Source: Alloacidobacterium sp963823845 (lineage in GTDB: Bacteria > Acidobacteriota > Terriglobia > Terriglobales > Acidobacteriaceae). Taken from it: DNA of 64,000 nt. Below, piece by piece: positions 1 through 8,516 of the stretch (within the stretch, counting starts at the first letter, position 1; each line of letters starts with the position of its first letter). The DNA lies in NCBI GenBank assembly GCA_963823845.1, contig CAWGND010000026.1:1-64000 (forward strand), read 5' to 3'. Position numbers and translations under genes: made by a program. A model generated the notes under the pieces. That model was not told the origin of the DNA, ran no database searches, and saw only the letters and a list, made by a program, of their open reading frames with translations.

Positions 1-821
1 TGATTTCCTGACCGAGCATTTGGGCGCGATACCGAGCTCGCGGCTACTCGACGGGTTGCGCCCCGCCGATTTCCGCGCCTATCTCGCGCGCCGCGCCGGC
101 GACGGTGATCGAGCGCAGCTCGCTGGCGCGAACCCTCTCGGTGCTGCGCAATTTCGTGCGGTTTTTTGCAGCGCCGCGGCCTCGCCTCGACAACCGCGCT
201 CGCGGCATTGCGCTCGCCCAAATTACCCGCCGCGATACCCAAGGCGCTGACCGTCGACGACGCCATCGCCGCGGTCGACGCCGCCGGCGCGTTGGGCGCG
301 TGCCGGGGTGGCAAAGCCGGCGCGACACGGCGCTCTTGGCGCTCATCTATGGCTGCGGTTTGCGCTTGTCGGAGGCGCTGGGGGTCAGCCGCGCCGAGGC
401 GCCGACACGGCGACACGCTGACGATCACCGGCAAGGGCCGCAAGACTGCGCCAAACTGCCGGTCTTGCCGGCGGTGCGCGAGGCGGTCGCCGACTATCTC
501 GCCGTGTGTCCTTATGGGCTCTGCCCCGGACGAACCCGCTCGTTGTCGGCGCCCGCGGCGGGTCGTTGCATCCGCGCCTGGTGCAGCGGCAGATGGAGGC
601 ATTGCGCGGTTGATCTCGGCCTGCCGGCGACCGCGACGCCGCATTCGCTGCGCCACAGCTTTGCGACGCACTTGCTCGGCGCCGGCGGCGACCTGCGCGC
701 GATCCAGGAATTGCTCGGCCATGCCAGCCTGTCGACGACGCAGCGCTACACCTCGGTCGAGACCGAGCGTCTGCTGGCGATCTACGATGACGCGCATCCC
801 CGCGCCCGCACCGCGCATTAG
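1..821 (+). pseudogene. xerC: xerC-like tyrosine recombinase, frameshifted and 5'-truncated
   Basis: This is a tyrosine site-specific recombinase of the XerC/XerD type, which resolves chromosome dimers. The N-terminal SAM-like part (LRPADFRAYLARR, then SLARTLSVLRNFVRFF) and the catalytic part (RRDTALLALIYGCGLRLSEAL, then TPHSLRHSFATHLL and LLGHASLSTTQRYTSV) are all legible, but they lie in three frames. Joining them needs several one-base corrections between about 100 and 560. The catalytic Arg, the HxLRH box and the final Tyr all survive. The beginning lies outside the window. Wording and codon use resemble Bradyrhizobium-group XerC rather than the acidobacterial genes further right. It is either a decayed gene or low-quality consensus; the shifts look like single-base errors. 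Confidence 0.8.
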
Positions 822-1017
822 GGCCCCCCACACTAAGCTCGAACCTCCGCTTGCCGCCCCTCGTCGCCCTCGCGGAACGCGGGGGTCCAGGGACGCCGTC
901 CGAGGCGTCCTAAAACGCTGGGTTCCTGCTTTCGCGGGAATGACAAAGAGGGATAAAAACTGTGTCGAAGGCTGAGTCCGTAGGGCCCGATGCGCTGCTA
1001 GGGATAGGAGGTAGCTG

Positions 1018-1778
1018 TTGGATCTCGATCTCAAGGGAAGAATGCGATCGTCACCGGCGGCACGCGCGGGATCGGTCGCGCCATCGCCGAGCTGCTGGCG
1101 GCCGAGGGCTGCAACGTCGCGCTGTGCGCTCGCCATGAGGCCGTAGTGGACGAGGTTGTGGCGGCGCTCGCGGATCGGGCGTCAAGAGCTGGGGCGGGAG
1201 GATAGATGTGGCCGACACAAAGGCGCTGCGCGCCTGGGTCAGCAAGGCCGCGGAGGCGCTCGGCGGCCTCGACATCTTCGTCGCCAATGTCAGCGCGCTG
1301 GCCCAGAGCATGGACGACGAGTCGTGGCGGCGAAGTCTGGAGATCGACATGCATGGCAACCGTCGCCGGCATCGAGGCTGCCATCCCTTTGCTCGAGCAA
1401 TCCACGGCCGGCGCGATCGTCGTCATCGGCACGACTGGGGCGATCGAGATCGCCGGGCCGCCGCGCCCCTACGCCTCGGCGAAGGCGGCGCTGGTACCTT
1501 ATGTCAAAGCGCTCGCCCGCAACCTCGCCGCCAAGAACGTCCGTGCGAACATGGTTTCGCCGGGCAATGTCTATTTCGAAGGCGGCGTGTGGAACATCCT
1601 CGAACAGAGCAGTCCTGCGCTGTTCCAGACGATGGTCGGGCGCAATCCGATGGGCCGCATGGGCACGCCCGCAGAGGTCGCGAACGCCGTCGTGTTCCTG
1701 GCAAGCCCGCGTGCCAGCTTTATCACCGGCACGAACCTGATCGTCGACGGCGCGCTGACCCAGCGCGTGCAGTTCTGA
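1018..1778 (+). pseudogene. Short-chain dehydrogenase/reductase, three frameshifts
   Basis: This is a classical SDR, an NAD(P)-dependent oxidoreductase related to FabG. A perfect AGGAGG stands just before a TTG start (MDLDLKGK). The glycine-rich cofactor motif (TGGTRGIGRA) is in a second frame after about 1040, the central part (LGGLDIFVANVSAL) in a third, and the catalytic YASAKAAL with the C-terminal GTNLIVDGALTQ in another. Each break is explained by one missing or extra base, near 1040, 1180 and 1355. The corrected protein would be about 250 residues, normal for the family. The substrate cannot be told. The gene belongs to the alphaproteobacteria-like left end of the window. Confidence 0.8.
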
Positions 1779-1875
1779 CCGAGACGCTCCGAGTAGGAAG
1801 AGATGCACTAGCTTGCGTCATGGTCGGGCCTGATTGAGGGCTGTCCGGTTTGGCGACGGGATTCAGGCTCGCTTT

Positions 1876-1959
1876 GCCCGGACTTGATCCGGGCATCCAC
1901 GTCTTGGAAGCCAGAGGCCGAGCGAAGGAAGGCGTAGATGGCCGGGTCAAGCCCGGCCA
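1876..1959. repeat. Rhizobiales-type dispersed palindromes
   Basis: Two imperfect GC palindromes sit here: GCCCGGACTTGATCCGGGC at 1876-1894 and TGGCCGGGTCAAGCCCGGCC starting at 1939. Short palindromes with these cores are a well-known dispersed repeat between genes of Bradyrhizobium, Rhodopseudomonas and relatives. They are not seen beyond about 3.5 kb of this window, which supports a different origin for the left end. Confidence 0.7.
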
Positions 1960-2047
1960 TGACGACCAGAAACCGAGCGCTTCTGCCGATAACATAACGA
2001 ATGTATCCCCGCCGGTATCCCCGGCGCAAATCGGATGATAGGCGAGA

Positions 2048-3199
2048 TCACACCGGCGGAACTGCCCGCAAGACATCCCTAAAAACGCCGTACTGCACTT
2101 GAAATGCTTGCGGGCTGTAATCCTGATAGTAGCCGGCGGTCACCGCGACGACGAGATCGAGCTCCGGGACGATGCGGATCGATTGCCCGCCTCGACCGAG
2201 CGCGCCAATCCAGTGGACCTCACGCCCATTGAACCGGCGCGACCGAGCCACCACAGATATCCGTAGGATTGATTGTCCGTGGCCTTGATCTTCGGTGCCG
2301 TCGAGGTCTCGATCCATGCTTTCGAAACGATCTGACGGTCGTTCCAGCGACCACCCGCGAGCACGAGTTGGCCGATTTTTGCCATGTCGCGCGGCCGCAA
2401 GCGCAATCCTCCTCCGGCATCGGTGTCGCCCTTGACCCGAGTCCACTCAGCCGGTAATGCCCAGAGGCTCGAACAACGTCTCGCGCGCAAATTCGTCGAG
2501 GGGGCGTCCAGTCGCCTTGCGGATGATGGCCGACATGAGCGTGAGCGCGCCGGTGTTGTAGAAGAATTCTTGTCCTGCCGGCGCCGTCACCGGAAGACCG
2601 AGCACATAACGACACGGATCTCATGCCATGTGCATGCGCACCTCGTCGTTATCGTCCCCGTTGCTCGGTGTCGCCTCCACCCACTTCAGACCCATCGACA
2701 TCGTGAGCGCGTGCACCAGCTGGATGCGGTCCTTTTCGGGTGAACGCAAGTCGGACAACTCGGGGAAGAAGCTGAAAATCGGTTCGTTGACGCTGCGGAT
2801 CAGCCCGCGATCGATCGCGATCCCGATTGCGAGCGAGGCAACGCTTTTCGAAACCGACTTGATGTCATGCAGCGTATCGGCATCAAAGGTGACGTTTTCG
2901 ACCCTGCCGAAAAAGCCGTGAACCTCGTCGGAACCGTTGAAGTACCGCTCGAACACCAGCTTGCCGCCGCGCGCGACCAGCACGGCATGGATATTAGCGC
3001 CCGAAGCTGCGAGCCGATCGGCCATCCCGCACAGCGCAGCGCGATCGACAAGTTTATCCTCATTGATGGAAACTACAGGCCAGCCGTCATCTCGCGCGAC
3101 GGGAACCGCAGCCATCGGGCGTGTCCGCGTAAACACGCGGGCGGCAAACGGCGCCAGCGCAGTTCCGCTGAGCCGGGTAAGAAATTCGCGGCGCTTCAT
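2048..3199 (-). pseudogene. Serine hydrolase of the beta-lactamase/penicillin-binding fold, frameshifted
   Basis: The start MKRREFLTRLSGTALAPFAA is a twin-arginine-like signal, so the product would be exported. The nucleophile motif SVSK (SxxK) follows at about residue 98 within DIKSVSKSVASLAIGIAIDRG. After about 2,630 the reading continues in other frames: GGLRLRPRDMAKIGQLVLAGG and SYGYLWWLG, then a terminal GGQSIRIVPELDLVVAVTAG. At least three one-base shifts are needed to restore one protein of about 380 residues. The family (class C beta-lactamases, esterases, peptidases) does not reveal the substrate. It is broken in the same way as its neighbours at the left end. Confidence 0.75.
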
Positions 3200-3441
3200 T
3201 GTACCCATCCTCGACCCGATCACATGATGTCGCAGTTTTCCAGCTTCGGTCGAAAGCCTGTCTCGGAACGGGCCAATTGATGACGAAGCGGCTACGTTGC
3301 CGACCCCATGAGACATCGGGCATGCGAGCGACCTGCAAATTTGTATCCCCCTCTGTATCCCCCGGCGTGGGGAAGTGAGGGCAGATCGCTCGAAATCTGG
3401 CGGTATACCTTGTGTTTGGCAAGGTGAACGGGTTAACCCTC

Positions 3442-3461
3442 GGCCGGGTCAAGCCCGGCCA
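3442..3461. repeat. Second copy of the Rhizobiales-type palindrome
   Basis: GGCCGGGTCAAGCCCGGCCA repeats the palindrome at 1939-1959 almost exactly, in the gap between the serine hydrolase and the amidohydrolase remnant. Confidence 0.7.
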
Positions 3462-3555
3462 CGGCGAGTTAAAAGCGCGTCGACTTCGTAGTTCGCACGT
3501 TTATGGGATCCCGGTTTTTCGGCCTCAAAGGGCCGTCCCGGGATGAGGCTTCGCG

Positions 3556-3975
3556 TCAGTTGATCAGGCCGTAGAACTTGGCGGCGTTCTCGCAGGTGAT
3601 CTTGTGCACGACGTCGGCCGGCAGGCCGGCGAACTGCTCCTCGATGTATTTCGAGGATTTTGGGCCACACGCCATCGGTGTGCGGGTAGTCCGATCCCCA
3701 CATCAGGGTCTCGACGCCGATATCCTCGATAGAGCTTGGTGCCGATCGGGTCGAACTGGAACGTCGCCTTCGGACTGGCGGCGCCAGTATTCGCTGGGCT
3801 TCATCGTCATTAGGTCGCGGAAGCGGTCCTCATACTCGAAATCCATCCGGTCGAGCGCATAGGGCAGCCAGCCGATGCCGCTCTCGCCAAACGAGACGCG
3901 CAGGCGCGGGTGACGCTCGAGTACGCCGGCGCCGATCAGCGCCGCGATGATTGCGATCTGCAGAGCCCCTGGCAG
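3556..3975 (-). pseudogene. Amidohydrolase_2 family, C-terminal remnant
   Basis: The minus strand encodes the end of a TIM-barrel metal-dependent hydrolase (amidohydrolase_2). It reads ALIGAGVLERHPRLRVSFGE, then GWLPYALDRMDFEYEDRF, MKPSEYWRR, the metal-site motif MWGSDYPHTDGVWP, and the end NAAKFYGLIN. At least two frame changes occur, near 3,670 and 3,745. The N-terminal half is missing because the sequence switches at about 3,970 to an IS30 transposase. Such genes are common in Bradyrhizobium-type genomes; the substrate is unknown. Confidence 0.7.
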
Positions 3976-4155
3976 CGCGGCACCAATGAAAATACAAACG
4001 GCCTGCTAAGACAGTACTTCCCTAAGAAAACCGACTTGTCCGGTTACACTCAAGCCGATCTCAACAAGGTCGCTCTGCGCCTCATCGACGCCCGCGACAA
4101 ACTTTGGGCTTTCAAACGCCCGCGAGTAAACTGCAAGCCTGTGTTGCATCGACCG
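3968..4155 (+). pseudogene. IS30-family transposase, C-terminal fragment
   Basis: The reading SPWQRGTNENTNGLLRQYFP followed by KKTDLSGYTQADLNKVALRL is the diagnostic C-terminal stretch of IS30-family DDE transposases and includes the catalytic Glu in NEN. After about 4,085 the homology continues in another frame as RRPRQTLGFQTPASKLQACV, so there is one base shift. Everything upstream of SPWQRG is missing. The fragment starts exactly where the alphaproteobacteria-like amidohydrolase stops, so the junction of the two sequence worlds lies in or at this element. Confidence 0.8.
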
Positions 4156-4273
4156 GTTGAGCCCGCCCCCGCTTTCAGCAACCACAATTCTCAACTGTTG
4201 CCAACAGGCCTTACCGCGTTTCCAGACGGAGCATCCTGCCTTTTTCGATTCCGATCCGGCAAACGATGTGTGA

Positions 4274-4537
4274 TCAGATAACTTTTCTGTAGGCACGGGC
4301 AATCTTGTCGCTGGCCATTTTGACCGCAGCCACTGCTGAATCGCCTGCAGCCAGCGTGTGCATAAGCGCCGATTTCCTTCGCGCGCCGCTTTTCTCCACC
4401 GGCACAGCTTCAATATCACCGCCGAAAATGGTGTGCGCGTCCTCCAGCCGGTCGATCGCCGAGTTCAGCTCGGCAACAACTGCGTCGGCGTCATCCGCGA
4501 ATACGACGATTTCGACGTTGATTTTCCGGTAATCCAT
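4274..4537 (-). CDS. Small conserved hypothetical protein (87 aa)
   Basis: The start MDYRKINVEIVVFADDADAV is preferred over an upstream Met because the upstream extension has unlike composition. The protein looks like a compact alpha/beta fold: a beta strand (INVEIVVFA), an Ala/Asp-rich helix, a second strand (DAHTIFGGDIEAVPVE), then a basic segment and a C-terminal helix (SAVAAVKMASDKIARAYRKV). No signal peptide or membrane segment is present. I recall similar short hypothetical proteins from acidobacterial genomes, but no function can be assigned. It is the first intact gene right of the chimeric junction. Confidence 0.6.
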   Translation of the reverse strand: MDYRKINVEIVVFADDADAVVAELNSAIDRLEDAHTIFGGDIEAVPVEKSGARRKSALMHTLAAGDSAVAAVKMASDKIARAYRKVI

Positions 4538-4780
4538 GCGATGCCCCCTTGCCGCGATTCTACTCTCCATACTGACTGTTACCGGCAATTGACAGCCAAC
4601 GCTGAAAACCCGGTGACGCTGGGATCCAGCCGCCGATCCTTTACCGAGCAATTCAGACATTCTTAAGTTCCGGCGTCTACTATCGCGTCGGGTCGCGATC
4701 AGGACGGTGCCTCTGGCTGCGAAAGTGGACGCCCCGCCCAGACCGTGAGGCGCTCAAGATCGATTTCCGGGAGAAACTAG

Positions 4781-5794
4781 ATGAAGGGAAGATTACCGGC
4801 GGTTGCCTGCCTCGTGTTGTCCGTAATTGTCAGCCCTGCAATTTACGCCCAAACGCAATGGAAGGTCGCCAGCACGTTTCACATCGGTGGCGAAGGCGGA
4901 TGGGACTACGTGACCGTTGATCCACAAACTCATCGTTTGTATGTCACGCGAAGCACGAACACGCAGATCATCGATGGCGATAGCGGAAAGGTGATTGGCG
5001 ACGTTCCCGGACAGGAGCGCTCGCACGGCGTAGCGATCGTGCCGAAACTGAATCGCGGATTCATCACCGATGGCGGCGGCAGCGGTTCCATCGTTGTTTT
5101 CGATCTCACCTCGTACGCAGTGCTCGGCAAGATACCCACCGTTCCCGATTCTGACGGGATCATCTACGACCCGAAGCTGGACAAAGTCCTTGCAGTGTCC
5201 GGCGATGGCGGAGTCCTGATGACCTTCAGCCCGGATATCGATCCGAAGTCCGGCAAGGTGGAACAGATCGCGCTAGGCGGCGCGCCCGAGTTCCTTGCTT
5301 CCGATGGAAGCGGCAAGGTCTACATCAACCTCGAAGACAAAGACGTCGTTGGCGTCGTTGATCTGAAGTCGAAAAGCGTCGTCGCGCGCTGGCCCGTGGC
5401 GCCGGGCGGCCATCCCGTAGGAATGTCCATGGACGCGAAGTCGCACCGGCTCTTCATCGGCTGCCGAAACCCTCAGAAGCTAGTCGTCATGAATTCAGAG
5501 ACTGGAAGAGTGGAGGCATCCATTCCGATTGGCGCGGGCGTGGACGCCACCGGATTCCATGAAGGTCAGGCATTCGCCAGCTGCCGCGACGGATCACTCA
5601 CCGTTGCAGTCGAGAAAGCAGGTAGCTTCGATGTCGAACAGACCGTGAAGACTCCTGACGGCGCACGCACCATGGGAATTGATACTGCGAAGCATCGCAT
5701 CTACCTGCCAACCGCCGAATTCGAGCCGGCAACAACAGGTCGCCCCAAGGCCAAGCCGGGAACCTTCATGATCGTCGAAGTCGATCGTCAATAA
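4781..5794 (+). CDS. Secreted beta-propeller (YVTN/YncE-like) protein
   Basis: The 337-residue product begins with a Sec signal peptide (MKGRLPAVACLVLSVIVSPA, cleavage near IYAQ). It continues as a repetitive beta-propeller with blades recognisable by phrases such as DPQTHRLYVTRS, PKLNRGFITDGG, DPKLDKVLAVSGDGG, KSHRLFIGCRNP and TAKHRIYLPTAEF. YncE/YVTN propellers are periplasmic or surface proteins thought to bind proteins, DNA or ligands; none has a clear enzymatic motif here. The start is preceded by CGGGAGAAACTAG. It stands alone between mobile-element remnants. Confidence 0.8.
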   Translation: MKGRLPAVACLVLSVIVSPAIYAQTQWKVASTFHIGGEGGWDYVTVDPQTHRLYVTRSTNTQIIDGDSGKVIGDVPGQERSHGVAIVPKLNRGFITDGGGSGSIVVFDLTSYAVLGKIPTVPDSDGIIYDPKLDKVLAVSGDGGVLMTFSPDIDPKSGKVEQIALGGAPEFLASDGSGKVYINLEDKDVVGVVDLKSKSVVARWPVAPGGHPVGMSMDAKSHRLFIGCRNPQKLVVMNSETGRVEASIPIGAGVDATGFHEGQAFASCRDGSLTVAVEKAGSFDVEQTVKTPDGARTMGIDTAKHRIYLPTAEFEPATTGRPKAKPGTFMIVEVDRQ

Positions 5795-5813
5795 CCGGAA
5801 CATTCTTCAGCGT

Positions 5814-5948
5814 ATGCAGGAAGGTCTCTGGCTGCGCGACTTCTCCAAATGCACGATTCGCCACTATACGCACACCGTTGCCGAGTTCGCGAAGTACTTC
5901 CACAGGTCACCCGATCAACTCGGTCCCGAGGATGGAGACCCTCAGTTC
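5814..5948 (+). pseudogene. N-terminal scrap of an IS91-associated integrase
   Basis: The reading CTIRHYTHTVAEFAKYFH followed by RSPDQLGPED matches, residue for residue in its key positions, the N-terminal arm of the intact integrase at 23,616-24,500 (TIRTYLHGVEHFSRYFH, RRPDQLGPED). Only this arm is left; the next residues switch to an IS110 transposase. It marks an earlier visit by an element of the same type as the one at 23.6 kb. Confidence 0.7.
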
Positions 5949-6201
5949 GGTATCACCAAGGCCCGGCAATGTCTACCTCCGCAGTCTGCTGGTGGAGTGT
6001 GCCAATCACGTCCTCGGGCGGCATGGAAAGGACTCAACTCTGCGACAGTGGGGACTGAGCCTGACATCACGCGGAGGCAAGCGATCCCGCAATCGTGCCA
6101 TCGTTGCTGTGGCGCGAAAACTTGCCGTGCTGCTGCATCGTATCTGGGTCACGCAGCAGCCATACATTCCGTTTTATGCAAAGGCCGCTTCAGGAAAAAT
6201 C
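5949..6201 (+). pseudogene. IS110-family transposase, C-terminal fragment
   Basis: NVYLRSLLVECANHVLGRHG, then DSTLRQWGLSLTSRGGK and RAIVAVARKLAVLLHRIWVT form the C-terminal helical part of IS110/IS1111 transposases. The DEDD N-terminal catalytic half and the serine motif region are absent. The fragment is joined directly to the integrase scrap upstream, within a few bases. Confidence 0.75.
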
Positions 6202-6636
6202 ATGTTCAACCGTTGCGATGACCCCGTGTTCCGATGACTGCGTGTCGGGTTGGGCCTTAACAAGGCCGGCCAAAACTGGCAGCATCGACTTCTCCTACTG
6301 AACCCCAAACGGCACAGAGCCATCACCGCTCACGCGAAGTGCGAATAGAAACCTGGCTGAGAACAACATGCGTCGCAACCAAAGCAAAGAACAAAAGCAA
6401 TACTCAATGAAAGAAAAAACACAGATCAGCTATTGACATCAGTGACCGTCTCATAGAAACCCGACTTTGCAGGCACTACCCAGGTTTACATCAGGGCGGT
6501 CCGTGACTCCCGGAAATCTGCGCGGCGAATAACGCACTAGGCCGTTGGGAATGCCTCCGAGAAATCTGCCATTCGGGAATCAAGTGTTCGGCTTCTGCGG
6601 TTCGACTCGAAATGACAATAGCAGCCCAAATACCTG

Positions 6637-7402
6637 CTACGGTTTCGGCAATGTTCGGGAAAGGCTGAGCAGGTTTTGCGGAGGCACGTGAATCAGAGCC
6701 CCGCGCGGGGCGTCGATGTCGGCGATGAGAAGAAATGCAATGGATGCGAACAACGGCAGAATCAGGGGCACCGCGCTTTTTACGTAAGCGCCGCGCGCAC
6801 CATATCCGACCAGCAAATTGCAGCAGATAGCAATCGCAATCATTAAACCCCATGCTGCCTTTGGAATGCGGTTCCACCACGCGACCTGAGTATATCCCTG
6901 CGAATTCAACACATCATTCATGCCCGCAACCGCGAGAGCCATCACGGGTGTTTGCTGAGCCAAAGCCGGATTCTGAACCGCCGTCCACATTTCCGTCTGC
7001 AGCTGCCCAGTATCCGCATTGATCTGTTGAAGTTCGGGCTGATTACGGGTTGATTACGGGTTCTATAGAACGAAACCCGCAGATCGAGATATTTCGCCAA
7101 ATATGCGCGCACTCGAGCAGCGTCGGACGCAGGCAACGCCCTGCGCGGACAAATTCTGTTCCAATTGCATTCGCCTCTGCTTCTTCATAATTCCTGCGTT
7201 GATCGTAGCGGCCAATCGCCATTGAGAAGCTGAAGCCGATAATCAAGCCAAGCAGGGTCAGGGCAGCGGCCTGCACAAAGCCAAAGTCTTCGCGTTCTTC
7301 ACCAATCAGGGGCCGTCGGCTGCGCAACAGAGTCCCTACAAGGGCCGACAGCCACAGCACGAATAGCGAGAGCGGAAAGAAGAGAACTGCATAGTTGAAC
7401 AT
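6637..7402 (-). pseudogene. DUF4239-like (bestrophin-like) membrane protein, two frameshifts
   Basis: The start MFNYAVLFFPLSLFVLWLSA is a membrane helix, followed by EDFGFVQAAALTLLGLIIGF and the typical SMAIGRYDQRRNYEEAEANA of this bacterial family. Two further membrane segments near the end (AAWGLMIAIAICCNLLVGYG and VPLILPLFASIAFLLIADID) complete the usual plan. One frame change lies near 7,143; the other, at 7,040-7,061, is caused by an 11-bp tandem duplication. Deleting one copy restores FYRTRNQPELQQINADTGQL. The ancestral protein of about 250 residues would be an integral inner-membrane protein of unknown function. Confidence 0.7.
7040..7061. repeat. 11-bp tandem duplication that breaks the DUF4239-like gene
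   Basis: TGATTACGGGT occurs twice in a row (7040-7050 and 7051-7061). The unit length is not a multiple of three, and removing one copy re-joins the two reading frames of the surrounding membrane-protein gene. Confidence 0.85.
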
Positions 7403-7547
7403 AGGCGTCCCTCCCGGGGAGTCAGGTTCAGTCTACGGTGGATAACGCCGCCTCTTCGAAGGATTCATGCTTCAGCCCTTTTGGCCTTTCGTTGGACAAT
7501 GTGAGGATCCACAAAATCTACGTTCTCGGAGCCCTTTGCGTGGCTTG

Positions 7548-7973
7548 CTATTGTTTGAAAACCAGCGGAGGACCGCTAACGCGCTTCGTATGCAGGTCGA
7601 CATCCACTTCAACGCGGTTAGCGATCTTGATGAAGGGAATGCCACTATCCATCCCGTAGTCCTTGCGATCAAAGGCCATTGTTCCCTTGATCTCGCCTGA
7701 GCCTGACCCCTTCGTACCTGACACCGTCAGCGTCAGGGTCTCGGGTTTCGAGACTCCGCGTATCGTGAAGGTGCCTGGTATGTCAAAGGTGGTTGGACCG
7801 GTTTGAAGTACTTTCGTCGAATGGAACGTAATCAAGGGATCATGCTGCGCGTCGAAGAAGTCTTTGCTCTTCAGCTTGTCATCCTTCATGCCGCTTCCGG
7901 TATCGACGCTGGCCGCCTGAGCCTTGATATCCACGGGAGGTTTGGAGTCAACTTCCGAGTAGCCGGTTTTCGT
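7548..7973 (-). pseudogene. YceI-family protein lacking its N-terminus
   Basis: The C-terminal two thirds of a YceI lipocalin-like barrel are intact: KLKSKDFFDAQHDPLITFHS, FDIPGTFTIRGVSKPETLTL, then FDRKDYGMDSGIPFIKIANR. YceI proteins are periplasmic and bind isoprenoid-like or other amphipathic ligands. The signal peptide and first strands are missing. The frame is open back only to a stop at about 7,976, and only an internal GTG could serve as start. The missing piece is not found in the 540 bp beyond, so the 5' end seems to have been cut off by a deletion or insertion. Confidence 0.75.
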
Positions 7974-8516
7974 TCAAGTGGATTAGTAAACACTGGCCGA
8001 TATTCCGGTACTAATCCGGCAATTTGGGCTCAACCAACTGATGAAAGTGCCGTTTTAGCCACTCAAATCCGGGTTCTCCCGGTAGCTTGTCGTCCGACCA
8101 AACACATAATGAAACTCTCTGATCCTTCCGGGATTTCTACTTGCGCACCGGGCTTCGGGAGGACGGGTGACTGTGCCATTGTCGTGTTATTTGGCGCATC
8201 GTCTGATTCACGCTCATGCTTTTCGGGATCGTCCAGAGCTGAGTAAAGCCTATCAACGGTAGCCCGCAGTCGACCTGTGCGCAGTGATCGTTTTCGGAGA
8301 TGCTGCAAGACCGTAATAGTGGAGAATCATCTATCTTCAGCCGGATATTTGTCCCAGGGGCCCAACAATCGAAGGGCCGGACATTGCGGAAACCTTCCGT
8401 ATGAGCAAAAAGGGAAAAAAAACGTATTGCGCTTAATTTTCGATTATTCTTGGCTAACCCTACTGCTTAGGTAATCCCATCCTAGGCGAGGAAGCAAGAT
8501 ACTGTGAGTTGGTACC
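7974..8516. other. No recognisable gene; upstream region of the conflict-system operon
   Basis: Short open frames here (for example 81 codons on the minus strand, 8,063-8,308) have no features I can recognise. The last 120 bp are AT-rich (around 8,405-8,465) and are the natural place for the promoter of the four-gene operon starting at 8,517. No clear -35/-10 pair or operator could be picked out by eye. Confidence 0.5.

Noticed and set aside
1876..3461. CRISPR-like repeats
   Set aside because: Only a few dispersed palindromes, no regular spacing; they are the intergenic repeats typical of Rhizobiales.
8063..8308. 81-codon minus-strand ORF as a toxin or antitoxin gene before the operon
   Set aside because: No ribosome-binding site, fold pattern or paired ORF could be seen.
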